Assembly (NCBI GenBank): GCA_023433185.1
Contig: JAEZEN010000338.1
Coordinates: 1 to 7,881 of the forward strand
Direction: 5' to 3'
DNA length: 7,881 bases
Source of the DNA: Pseudomonadota bacterium
Lineage (GTDB): Bacteria; Pseudomonadota; Alphaproteobacteria; Rhizobiales; Kaistiaceae
Each line of letters begins with the position of its first letter. The stretch's first letter is position 1. The notes under the pieces are model-generated. The model was not told the DNA's origin, ran no database searches, and worked only from the letters and a program-made list of their open reading frames with translations. Position numbers and translations under genes: made by a program. Below are positions 1-5,767 of this stretch, piece by piece.

Positions 1-78
1 CTCGGGGGGGGCCCGCCGCGGCCGCGCACGCTGCCGGACGGGACCGTCACCACGGTGCGGCGGAAGGACGAGGCATAG
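1..78 (+). CDS. Possible 3' end of an unidentified plus-strand gene
   Basis: Frame 1 is open from the window edge and ends at TAG 76-78, giving 25 residues that finish in TVTTVRRKDEA. The residues are proline-, glycine- and charge-rich, and I do not recognise a family. The reading is supported only by the open frame and by a dyad just after the stop that could end transcription from both sides. If real, the gene converges on the amidase with an 18-nt gap. The stretch is too short to exclude chance in such GC-rich DNA. Confidence 0.3.
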   Translation, partial: LGGGPPRPRTLPDGTVTTVRRKDEA

Positions 79-86
79 ACAGCGCC

Positions 87-121
87 GGTTGCCGGCCTAC
101 GCGCCGACCAGGCCGGCAACC
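87..121. repeat. Inverted repeat at the convergent junction, over the amidase stop codon
   Basis: GGTTGCCGGCC (87-97) and GGCCGGCAACC (111-121) form a perfect 11-bp inverted repeat with a 13-nt loop. The left arm touches the amidase stop codon (97-99, complement), so the right arm encodes the last residues of that protein. Neither side is followed by a run of T, so it is not a textbook intrinsic terminator. It may still act as a bidirectional 3'-end stabiliser or weak terminator between convergent genes. Confidence 0.6.
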
Positions 122-786
122 TTCTCCCGCAGCGCGTCCATCGTCATGGACAGGCTGCCGCCGGGATCGGCCTTCCGCCAGTAGCCGATGCCTTTCTTCC
201 CCGACACCTCGTGATGGCCGAGGATGTAGTCGGTCCGGAATACGCTCGGCTTGTTGCGAGCGAGCCAGACGAGGAGGTCGATGAGCGCCGCCTCCTGCGC
301 CTTGGTGTAGACGCGATAGATGCCCGTCGGACATCCGTAGGCCGCTTCCGTGACCTTCCGGGTCTCGTCGGCCGCATAGGTCTCGCCGAACCAGGACCGG
401 CGGTTGTTGTCGAGGCGGCCCGCGCAGCAGACCTCGATGCCGACGAGCTTGGAACTCACGCCCGCCCCCAGACCGGACCAGTTGGATTCGCCGGCATGAT
501 ACCCCCATTCGTCGAGCGGGAACGACTGGTAGACCTTGCCGGTTGGACCGATGACGAAGAAGCAGTATCCCTGCTCCCGGCCCCACGACAGAGTCCCGCG
601 GGCGCTGTCCTCGCTTTCGTCCCGTCCCGCCGTGTAGTGAACGATGGCCCCTCTCGGATACAGGGTTGAATACTTTCCCCGGGTGTTCATCCGCGGAGAC
701 ACCGCTTCCGCGAGCGGATACCAGAGCAGGCCGGCGTTCGATTCGCTCAGCGACGGCCGGTTGGGTTCATCGAGCACGAGATCCAT
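97..786 (-). CDS. N-acetylmuramoyl-L-alanine amidase, T7-lysozyme/PGRP-like (Amidase_2 fold)
   Basis: The 229-aa protein should be a zinc amidase cutting the bond between N-acetylmuramic acid and L-alanine in peptidoglycan. Visible motifs are AIVHYTAG (zinc ligand H50), EWGYHAG (H97), VGIEVCCAG (114-123), ILGHHE (zinc ligand H191) and KADPGG (K205 and D207, the usual lysine and third ligand). All expected catalytic positions are present, so it is probably active. There is no signal peptide, transmembrane segment or cell-wall-binding domain. It may therefore act in the cytoplasm on recycled muropeptides, or be a domesticated phage-type lysin; this is inference. Start: the ATG at 786 has GAGG eight bases upstream. 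An in-frame GTG two codons earlier leaves too little spacing, and longer extensions are arginine-rich and lie upstream of the predicted promoter. It is divergent from murI. Confidence 0.85.
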   Translation of the reverse strand: MDLVLDEPNRPSLSESNAGLLWYPLAEAVSPRMNTRGKYSTLYPRGAIVHYTAGRDESEDSARGTLSWGREQGYCFFVIGPTGKVYQSFPLDEWGYHAGESNWSGLGAGVSSKLVGIEVCCAGRLDNNRRSWFGETYAADETRKVTEAAYGCPTGIYRVYTKAQEAALIDLLVWLARNKPSVFRTDYILGHHEVSGKKGIGYWRKADPGGSLSMTMDALREKVAGLVGA

Positions 787-802
787 GGTCACATCCTCGA
801 GG

Positions 803-831
803 TTGAGAATTTCCACAGCAACCCTTATAAA
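803..831 (+). promoter_or_regulatory. Predicted sigma-70-type promoter of murI
   Basis: TTGAGA (803-808), a 17-bp spacer, then TATAAA (826-831) is close to the housekeeping consensus. Transcription would start near 838, about 38 nt before murI. The -10 box overlaps that of the opposing amidase promoter. This is the only clearly AT-rich spot in the neighbourhood. Confidence 0.5.
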
Positions 832-852
832 TTGTATTCGCGCGGGATGCAA
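824..852 (-). promoter_or_regulatory. Predicted sigma-70-type promoter of the amidase gene
   Basis: Read on the minus strand, TTGCAT (852-847), a 17-bp spacer and TATAAG (829-824) form a good promoter, with a start expected near 817 and a leader of about 30 nt. The -10 box shares four base pairs (826-829) with the -10 of the murI promoter, so the two polymerases could not bind together. Confidence 0.5.
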
Positions 853-875
853 TCGAATCAAAAGGCCGCGGGGGG

Positions 876-1676
876 ATGGGCATGCCCTGCCTCCTCGTCT
901 TTGATTCCGGCGTCGGCGGCCTGTCGGTCGCCGCAGCAATTCGCGAGCGCCTGCCGGGGGCGGAACTCGTCTACGTCGCCGACGATGCCGGCTTCCCCTA
1001 TGGCGCGTGGGAGGATGCGGCGCTCACCGACCGCGTCGTCGGACTGGTCGGCGGGCTCGTCGCACGCCATCGTCCCGACGCCGTCGTCATCGCCTGCAAC
1101 ACGGCCTCGACGCTCGTCCTGCCGCCGCTCCGGGCCGGCTTCGGAGTCCCTTTCGTCGGCACCGTGCCCGCCATCAAGCCGGCCGCGGAGCAGACCCGCA
1201 GCGGCATCGTCGGCGTGCTGGGTACCGAGGGCACGATCCGCCGCGACTACACCCGTGGACTGATCGAGAGCTTCGCCCGGGAGTGCCATGTGCGCCTGAT
1301 CGGCTGCGGCAAGCTTGCAGCGCTGGCCGAGGCGCACATGCGCGGCGCGGCGCTTGACGAGGCGGCGATCCTCTCCGAGATCGCCCCGGCCTTTGTCGAG
1401 ATCGGCGGCCGGCGCACCGACGTCGTCGTGCTCGCCTGCACCCACTATCCGTTCCTGCTGCCCGCCTTGGAGCGCGTCGCGCCCTGGCCGGTCGCCTGGA
1501 TCGACCCCGCCCCGGCGATCGCCCGCCGCGTGGTCGCCGTCGCGGGGGAGGGGGCGTCCGGACCCGGCGGTGGGATCGCCCGCCTGACGTCGGGAAAGGC
1601 CTGGCCGTCCGCGCTCACCCGGCAGCTTCGGCGGCTCGGCCTCGAACCGCAGGCCGTCGGCGATACCATGTCTTGA
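876..1676 (+). CDS. murI: Glutamate racemase
   Basis: It interconverts L- and D-glutamate in the cytoplasm without a cofactor, supplying D-glutamate to MurD for the peptidoglycan stem peptide. The 266-aa length is normal for the family. Family motifs are [11 protein letters not shown] (8-18, with D10 and S11 near the active site), DDAGFPYG (36-43), ACNTAS with catalytic C74, GTVPAIKPA (95-103), [11 protein letters not shown] (115-125), and [10 protein letters not shown] with the second catalytic C188 and H190. Start: the ATG at 876 has AAAGG ten bases upstream. The ATG at 882 ([10 protein letters not shown]) is nearly as good, with a G-run about six bases upstream; the product differs by only two residues. 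The gene stands alone with its own predicted promoter. The stop overlaps a TTGACA hexamer that could belong to the chromate operon. Confidence 0.96.
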   Translation: MGMPCLLVFDSGVGGLSVAAAIRERLPGAELVYVADDAGFPYGAWEDAALTDRVVGLVGGLVARHRPDAVVIACNTASTLVLPPLRAGFGVPFVGTVPAIKPAAEQTRSGIVGVLGTEGTIRRDYTRGLIESFARECHVRLIGCGKLAALAEAHMRGAALDEAAILSEIAPAFVEIGGRRTDVVVLACTHYPFLLPALERVAPWPVAWIDPAPAIARRVVAVAGEGASGPGGGIARLTSGKAWPSALTRQLRRLGLEPQAVGDTMS

Positions 1677-1768
1677 CAACCCACCGCCGTCGCGCCCACA
1701 TCGCGGCCATGGGGACCCTGCGATCTCCCCACGAGGCGACATGCCGAAGCATCGCGTCCGTTCCCTTG

Positions 1769-1774
1769 GGAGGA
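1769..1774 (+). promoter_or_regulatory. Strong Shine-Dalgarno sequence of the chromate operon
   Basis: GGAGGA lies eleven bases before ATG 1785 and fixes the start of the rhodanese-ChrB gene. It is the strongest ribosome binding site in the window. The 108-bp gap between murI and this gene (1677-1784) contains no other gene. A perfect TTGACA at 1673-1678 overlaps the murI stop, but only weak -10 candidates (around 1696-1702) follow it. Confidence 0.7.
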
Positions 1775-1784
1775 GAACGCACGC

Positions 1785-2606
1785 ATGCCGTCACCAACCA
1801 CCCTGTCCTTGCAAAAGCTCACCCGCCTCGTCGGCACGCCGAGGAGCCCGGCGATCATCGATGTCCGCACCGACGGGGACTTCGCGGCGGACCCGCGGCT
1901 CGTTCCCGGCTCGGTACGACGGCCCTTCGCCACCGTGGCGGCGTGGGCATCGGCCTTCGCCGGCAGGCCGGCGATCGTCGTCTGCCAGGAGGGCCAGAAG
2001 CTGAGTGAGGGCGCCGCCGCCTGGCTCCGTCACGCCGGCAGCGAGGCCGAGGTGCTCGAGGGTGGCTTCCTCGCCTGGGCCGAGGCCGGACTGCCGCTGG
2101 TGCCGACCGACCGCCTGCCGCCCCGCGATGCCGAGGGCCGCACCGTCTGGGTGACGCGTGCGCGGCCCAAGGTCGATCGCATCGCCTGCCCCTGGCTGAT
2201 CCGGCGCTTCGTCGACCCATCGGCGGTGTTTCTCTTCGTCGCGCCGTCGGAGGTGTCCGCCGTGGCCGAACGTTTCGGCGCTGCGCCCTTCGACATCGAG
2301 GATGTGTTCTGGAGCCATCGCGGCGGGAATTGCACATTCGACACCATGGTCGAGGCGTTCGACCTCAGGACCGAGCCGCTTCTCCGCCTCGCGACGATCG
2401 TTCGCGGCGCCGACACGGCCCGCCCCGATCTCGCCCCGCAAGCGTCGGGCCTGCTCGCTGTCTCGCTCGGTCTGTCGCGCCTGCATTCTGATGACCTCCG
2501 GCAGCTCGATGCGGGGATGAGTCTCTACGACGCCCTTTATCTCTGGTGCCGCGACGCCGTGGACGAGGCGCACAACTGGCCGACGGCGAAAGGCGCCCGG
2601 TCGTGA
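1785..2606 (+). CDS. Rhodanese-ChrB fusion, chromate resistance protein
   Basis: The 273-aa protein joins two domains. Residues 8-106 are rhodanese-like: AIIDVRTDGDF (23-33), active-site loop CQEGQK with C67, and LEGGFLAW (91-98). Residues about 118-265 match the C-terminal ChrB domain: WVTRARPKVDRIACPWLIRR (122-141), FWSHRGGNCTFDTM (175-188) and DALYLWCRDA (249-258). Classical ChrB has a DNA-binding regulatory N-terminus, which is absent here, so this is unlikely to be the operon's repressor in that form. The rhodanese half resembles ChrE of other chromate operons. A sulfur-transfer or redox role in chromate handling is inferred. There is no signal peptide, so it should be cytoplasmic. The last codons overlap chrA by four bases, implying coupled translation. 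Confidence 0.88.
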   Translation: MPSPTTLSLQKLTRLVGTPRSPAIIDVRTDGDFAADPRLVPGSVRRPFATVAAWASAFAGRPAIVVCQEGQKLSEGAAAWLRHAGSEAEVLEGGFLAWAEAGLPLVPTDRLPPRDAEGRTVWVTRARPKVDRIACPWLIRRFVDPSAVFLFVAPSEVSAVAERFGAAPFDIEDVFWSHRGGNCTFDTMVEAFDLRTEPLLRLATIVRGADTARPDLAPQASGLLAVSLGLSRLHSDDLRQLDAGMSLYDALYLWCRDAVDEAHNWPTAKGARS

Positions 2607-3973
2607 GCGGCGCAGAGGCGGCCACGCCGGGGGAGGCGGCATCCGGCCATCCCACCTTCGGCGAAGCGACCAGGGTCTGGGCGACGATCGGCCTCCTGTC
2701 GTTCGGCGGCCCGGCCGGACAGATCGCCCTCATGCACCGGACGCTGGTCGAGGAGCGGAAATGGGTCTCCGAGCCGCGTTTCCTGCATGCCCTCAACTTC
2801 TGCATGCTGCTGCCCGGGCCCGAGGCGCAGCAGCTTGCCACCTATGTCGGATGGCTCCTCCACGGCACCCGGGGCGGCCTCGTCGCCGGCGCACTTTTCG
2901 TCCTTCCGGGGCTCGTCGTCATCCTCGCCCTCAGCGGGCTCTACGCCGCCTTTCAGGAGACGGCGTGGCTCGAAACCCTGTTCTACGGGCTGAAGGCGGC
3001 GGTGCTCGCCATCGTCGTCGAGGCGGTGCTGCGCATCGGCCGCCGGGCGCTGCGAACCAGGCTCGCCGTCGCCATCGCAGCGAGCGCCTTCGTCGCGATC
3101 TTCGTCCTCGGCGTGCCGTTCCCGGTGATCATCCTCGCCGCCGGCGTGTTCGGCTACGCGCTGTCCCGCATCGCGCCCGACCGCCTCACCCCGGCCGCGG
3201 CGGGCAACGGGCGCGACGAGCCGGGCGACGCCGGCCTCACCCGGGTCCGGCCGACCTGGCGCCGCGCCGTCACGGTGACGCTGTCCGGCCTCGCCGCCTG
3301 GGGCGCGCCGGTCCTCCTCCTCGGGCTCGCCCTCGGCTTCGACACGGTGTTCACCGAGATCGGCGCGTTCTTCTCGTGGCTCGCCGTCATCACCTTCGGC
3401 GGCGCCTATGCCGTCCTCGCCTATGTCGCCGATGCCGCGGTGCTGGCCAAGGGCTGGCTCGCGCCGGGCGAGATGCTCGACGGGCTGGCGATGGCCGAGA
3501 CGACGCCCGGGCCGCTGATCCTCGTCCTCTCCTTTGTCGGCTTCCTCGCCGCGTTCCGCGATGCCGGCGGGCTGGACCCGATGCTCGCCGGCCTGCTCGG
3601 CGGGCTGCTTGCGGCGTGGGTGACCTTCGTCCCCTCGTTCCTCTGGATCTTCCTCGGCGCCCCCTACATGGAGCGCCTTCGCGGCAACCGGGCACTCTCC
3701 GGCGCGCTCGCCGCGATCACCGCCGCCGTGGTCGGCGTCATCCTCAACCTCGCGCTGTGGCTCGGCCTCCACGTCCTCTTCGGCACGGTCGGCACGCTCG
3801 CCCTGGGCCCGGTCGCCATGCCCTGGCCGGTGTGGAACACCCTCGACCCCTGGGCGCTGGGCCTGATGGCAGCCGCCGCCATCGCCCTGTTCCGCCTGCA
3901 CCTCGGCCTCTTCGGGACGCTCGGGCTCACCGCCGTCCTCGGCATCCTGGTGAAGGTCGCCGGGCTCGCCTGA
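2603..3973 (+). CDS. chrA: Chromate efflux transporter, two-domain CHR family
   Basis: It is an inner-membrane transporter that lowers cytoplasmic chromate, and its 456 aa is typical of the long-chain (bidomain) CHR family. The N-terminal half has LSFGGPAGQIALMHR (32-46) and LLPGPEAQQLATYVGW (69-84). The C-terminal half repeats the pattern with ITFGGAYAVLAYV (263-275) and AETTPGPLILVLSFVGF (298-314). Many hydrophobic segments run throughout, with a hydrophilic linker at about 187-222. I chose GTG 2603 because it overlaps the upstream TGA (GTGA), has AAAGG ten bases before it, and leaves the normal short tail before the first motif (TFGEATRVW). An ATG at 2546 would add 19 basic residues translated from inside the preceding gene. 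It is the second gene of the chromate operon and ends 13 nt from the convergent SRPBCC gene. Confidence 0.94.
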   Translation: MSGAEAATPGEAASGHPTFGEATRVWATIGLLSFGGPAGQIALMHRTLVEERKWVSEPRFLHALNFCMLLPGPEAQQLATYVGWLLHGTRGGLVAGALFVLPGLVVILALSGLYAAFQETAWLETLFYGLKAAVLAIVVEAVLRIGRRALRTRLAVAIAASAFVAIFVLGVPFPVIILAAGVFGYALSRIAPDRLTPAAAGNGRDEPGDAGLTRVRPTWRRAVTVTLSGLAAWGAPVLLLGLALGFDTVFTEIGAFFSWLAVITFGGAYAVLAYVADAAVLAKGWLAPGEMLDGLAMAETTPGPLILVLSFVGFLAAFRDAGGLDPMLAGLLGGLLAAWVTFVPSFLWIFLGAPYMERLRGNRALSGALAAITAAVVGVILNLALWLGLHVLFGTVGTLALGPVAMPWPVWNTLDPWALGLMAAAAIALFRLHLGLFGTLGLTAVLGILVKVAGLA

Positions 3974-3993
3974 CCGTCCGTCGACGTCAGGCG
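3967..3993. repeat. Inverted repeat holding both stop codons of a convergent gene pair
   Basis: CGCCTGAC (3967-3974) and GTCAGGCG (3986-3993) are perfect 8-bp arms around an 11-nt loop. The left arm contains the chrA stop (3971-3973) and the right arm the SRPBCC stop (3987-3989, complement). No T-run follows on either side. It could end or stabilise both transcripts, but classical intrinsic termination is not supported. Confidence 0.55.
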
Positions 3994-4460
3994 TCCGCGC
4001 CCGATCGCTCCGCGATGGCCTCGACCAGCCTGTCGAAGCCGCCGCCGGTTCCCGCGATCTGCGCGTCGAGCGCGTCGCGGTCGCCGAAGTGGGCGATCTG
4101 CTCGGTGTACCGCATCCGGGTGTGATCGGCGTCCGGTCGAAGCTCCACGGTCGCCAGCGAGGCGGAGACCCGGGTGTCGGCGAAGCTCATCTCGAAGGCG
4201 TAGGCGATGCGGTCCGGCGCGACGATGTCGAAGTAGTGGGCAGTAAGGGTCTGCACGCTCCCGTCCGGTGTCTGCCAGCGCCGCGCCTCGATGCCGCCGA
4301 CGCGGAAATCGAAGCGCTCGTCGATCACCCGCCAGTCGGGGTGACAGGCCGTCCAGCGGTCCTTGAGGTCGCGGTCCGACCAGTAGCGGAAGGCGCGGCC
4401 CGGCGTGGTCCGCAACGTCCGCTCGATCGTGAAGGTGGCATGGAGGATCGGTGCGGTCAT
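3987..4460 (-). CDS. SRPBCC / AHSA1-like (START-fold) protein
   Basis: The 157-aa protein has the pattern of the AHSA1 branch of the SRPBCC superfamily. The N-terminal strand FTIERTLRTTPGRAFRYWSD (11-30) is followed by WTACHPDWRVIDERFDFRVGG, then antiparallel strands through YFDIVAPDRIAYAFEM and TRMRYTEQI, and a C-terminal helix GGFDRLVEAIAERSG. The fold makes a hydrophobic pocket for small lipophilic ligands; the ligand cannot be read from sequence. The start ATG at 4460 overlaps the stop of the ArsR gene as ATGA, so the two are likely translated together. ArsR regulators paired with AHSA1-like proteins are a common arrangement. No signal peptide is present. Confidence 0.85.
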   Translation of the reverse strand: MTAPILHATFTIERTLRTTPGRAFRYWSDRDLKDRWTACHPDWRVIDERFDFRVGGIEARRWQTPDGSVQTLTAHYFDIVAPDRIAYAFEMSFADTRVSASLATVELRPDADHTRMRYTEQIAHFGDRDALDAQIAGTGGGFDRLVEAIAERSGADA

Positions 4461-4795
4461 GGCCCCTGCCTGTCCACTTCCTCTGCGTCGATGAGGGCCT
4501 CGAGCCGGTCGAACGCGGCGCTCATCGCCGCCTCGCGCGCCGCGACCCAGGCGCGGATCGCGTCGAACGCGCCGGGCGCCATGGCGTAGGTCCGCGTGCG
4601 CCCGGCCTTCCGCGACACCACCAGCCCGCCCGCCTCGAGGACGCGGAGGTGCTTGAGGGCCGACGGCAGCCCCATGCCGCCGCGTTCGGCGATGTGCTTG
4701 ACGTTGGCCGGGCCGCGGCTGAGGCGCTCGATCATCGCCCGCCGGCCGGGGTCGGCGAGGGCGGCAAAGGCGCGGTCAGGGTCGGGCATGGGCAT
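4457..4795 (-). CDS. ArsR-family winged-helix transcriptional repressor
   Basis: The 112-aa protein is a compact ArsR/SmtB-type DNA-binding protein. FAALADPGRRAMIERLSRGP (10-29) is the typical opening helix, VKHIAERGGMGLPSALKHLR (32-51) holds the helix-turn-helix with its recognition helix, and VLEAGGLVVSRKAGRTRTYAM (52-72) is the wing. No CxC metal-binding motif is visible, so the signal is probably not a metal of the ArsR/CadC kind. Start: ATG 4795 has GGAG seven bases upstream; ATG 4789 would remove two residues. The gene begins inside the end of the GST gene (20-bp overlap) and overlaps the SRPBCC gene by four bases. It probably autoregulates the operon through the dyads upstream of GST; this is inference. 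Confidence 0.88.
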   Translation of the reverse strand: MPMPDPDRAFAALADPGRRAMIERLSRGPANVKHIAERGGMGLPSALKHLRVLEAGGLVVSRKAGRTRTYAMAPGAFDAIRAWVAAREAAMSAAFDRLEALIDAEEVDRQGP

Positions 4796-5492
4796 GGCCG
4801 GGCTCCGCAGGCGGGTCGGCGAGGAATCGCTCCGGGATGGCGTCACGATAGGGGAAAAGCGCGAACGACGGACGGGCCTCGTCCAGCACGCGCCGGAAGG
4901 ACGGGCGCTCGAGCAGCCGCTCGAAATAGGCCGCGAGGTTCCGGTGCCCGGCCGGGAACGGGTGGACGATCGCGGCGAAGAACAGGGCGGGGGCCGCCGC
5001 ACAGTCGGCGATGGTGAAGGCGTCGCCGGCGGCCCAGGCCCGGCCGGCAAGCCGCGTCTCGATCATGGCGTAGCTCACCTCCAGCGTCCGGCGCGCGTCG
5101 TCGACGCCCGGTCGGTCGCGGTCGGCCTCCGGCCGCAGGCGGTCGGTGACGATCTTCTGCATGGGGACGCTGACATGGAGGTCGAAGAAGCGGTCCCAGA
5201 GGCGCGCCTCGAGCCGCCGCTCCCGGTCTTCGGGCAGGAGCCTGGCAGGGCCCGGATAGTGCTCGTCGAGGTACTCTATGATGATGCTCGTCTCGGGGAT
5301 GGCCCTGTCGGCGGCGTCATCGTGCAGCACCGGGATCCGGGAAGCCGGCCAGCGCGCCATCATCGCCGCCGTCGACCGCGGATCGCCGAAGTCGACGACG
5401 ACCGGCTCGAACGGGATCGCGTTCTCGTAGAGCGCGATCAACACCTTGTGGCAGAAAGAGGCGAGGGGGTGGAGGTAGAGGGTGAGGGTCAT
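4776..5492 (-). CDS. Glutathione S-transferase family protein
   Basis: It probably conjugates glutathione to an electrophilic substrate in the cytoplasm. The N-terminal thioredoxin-like domain (1-80) opens with LTLYLHPLASFCHKVLIALYEN, with S12 and C14 at the usual catalytic site, then cis-Pro SRIPVLHD (51-58) and the gamma-glutamyl-binding ETSIIIEYLDE (67-77). The helical C-terminal domain has the N-capping-box region FTIADCAAAP (159-168). At 238 aa the length is normal. I placed the start at ATG 5492 (MTLTLYLHPL), matching where the family's first strand begins. ATG 5513 would add seven residues, but it lies inside a candidate operator and about at the predicted transcription start, so it would need leaderless initiation. 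Neither start has a clear Shine-Dalgarno. It is the first gene of the GST-arsR-SRPBCC operon. Confidence 0.9.
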   Translation of the reverse strand: MTLTLYLHPLASFCHKVLIALYENAIPFEPVVVDFGDPRSTAAMMARWPASRIPVLHDDAADRAIPETSIIIEYLDEHYPGPARLLPEDRERRLEARLWDRFFDLHVSVPMQKIVTDRLRPEADRDRPGVDDARRTLEVSYAMIETRLAGRAWAAGDAFTIADCAAAPALFFAAIVHPFPAGHRNLAAYFERLLERPSFRRVLDEARPSFALFPYRDAIPERFLADPPAEPGHAHARP

Positions 5493-5504
5493 CCGGGCGC
5501 GAAT

Positions 5505-5526
5505 GGTTTCCATTATCGGAAAGTAT
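5505..5526. promoter_or_regulatory. Candidate operator copy 1 (TTTCC-N6-GGAAA dyad)
   Basis: TTTCC (5507-5511), six bases and GGAAA (5518-5522), followed by GTAT, form a short dyad. The 22-bp unit matches a second copy 47 bp away at 18 of 22 positions. It overlaps the candidate -10 box and the expected transcription start of the GST operon, so a bound repressor would block transcription there. The ArsR-family protein in the operon is the natural candidate. Confidence 0.55.
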
Positions 5527-5548
5527 CGCCGGCGGCGCCGGATGGCAA
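5520..5548 (-). promoter_or_regulatory. Possible promoter of the GST-arsR-SRPBCC operon
   Basis: On the minus strand, TTGCCA (5548-5543), a 17-bp spacer and TACTTT (5525-5520) give a good -35 but only three of six matches at -10. The expected start falls near 5513. The two candidate operators sit on its -10 side and just upstream of its -35, which supports the placement. Confidence 0.35.
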
Positions 5549-5551
5549 GAG

Positions 5552-5573
5552 AGTTTCCGTCGTCGGAAAGTAT
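5552..5573. promoter_or_regulatory. Candidate operator copy 2 (TTTCC-N6-GGAAA dyad)
   Basis: This is the second copy of the 22-bp unit. The arms TTTCCG (5554-5559) and CGGAAA (5564-5569) are perfect 6-bp complements around TCGT, again followed by GTAT. The four differences from copy 1 are outside the TTTCC and GGAAA cores. The copies are 47 bp apart, about 4.5 helical turns. This copy lies upstream of the GST -35 box and about 40 bp from the divergent rpsD -35 box. Confidence 0.55.
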
Positions 5574-5610
5574 GTATGGGCAGCCGGCGCCTGTCTTTCC
5601 CCCGCCTGAT

Positions 5611-5639
5611 TTGACATGGGGCGCCGGCCGGCCTATCTA
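5611..5639 (+). promoter_or_regulatory. Predicted promoter of rpsD
   Basis: A perfect TTGACA (5611-5616), 17-bp spacer and TATCTA (5634-5639) form a good housekeeping promoter. Transcription would begin near 5646 and leave a leader of about 145 nt before the rpsD start codon. Confidence 0.6.
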
Positions 5640-5702
5640 GGCCCCGCCGCACGGTTCCTATCGTGGGACGGCGGCATTTTCCATGCGACCCGCGGGAGAA
5701 GA

Positions 5703-5767
5703 GGGTGCTTGCCCTCCGCTTCCTGTCGGCGGCCCGGCGACGGGCGGCAGAGGAGGGCGCTTCACCC
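5703..5767 (+). ncRNA. Structured rpsD leader, candidate S4 autoregulatory hairpin
   Basis: Three nested helices are visible. GGGTG (5703-5707) pairs with CACCC (5763-5767), GCCCTCC (5711-5717) with GGAGGGC (5752-5758), and CCTGTCG (5722-5728) with CGACGGG (5738-5744, one G-U pair). The apical loop is nine bases and the internal loops are asymmetric. No T-run follows, so this is not a terminator, and it ends 11 nt before the AGGGAA ribosome binding site. S4 is known to repress its own operon by binding leader RNA in E. coli and Bacillus. That this different leader does the same is inference; neither known fold is obviously present. Confidence 0.45.

Noticed and set aside
1673..1702. Perfect TTGACA at the murI stop as promoter of the chromate operon
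   Set aside because: No acceptable -10 hexamer is found at 16-18 bp; kept only as a remark, not as a promoter call.
1709..1730. Short inverted repeat (GGGGA...TCCCC) upstream of the chromate operon
   Set aside because: Only a 5-bp stem with a 10-nt loop; not distinguishable from chance in this composition.
858..1742. 294-codon open frame on the minus strand opposite murI
   Set aside because: It is a shadow of murI, with repetitive composition and no recognisable motif.
2537..3901. 454-codon open frame on the minus strand opposite chrA
   Set aside because: It encodes an Arg/Glu/Asp/Gly-rich sequence with no family resemblance; long antisense frames are expected opposite GC-rich genes with strong third-position bias.
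2761..4125. 454-codon open plus-strand frame overlapping chrA in another phase
   Set aside because: The product is extremely Arg/Pro/Ala-rich, as expected for a frame-shifted reading of GC-rich membrane-protein DNA.
5596..5600. Third TTTCC half-site between the operators and the rpsD promoter
   Set aside because: No matching GGAAA at the dyad spacing; a 5-base match alone carries no weight.
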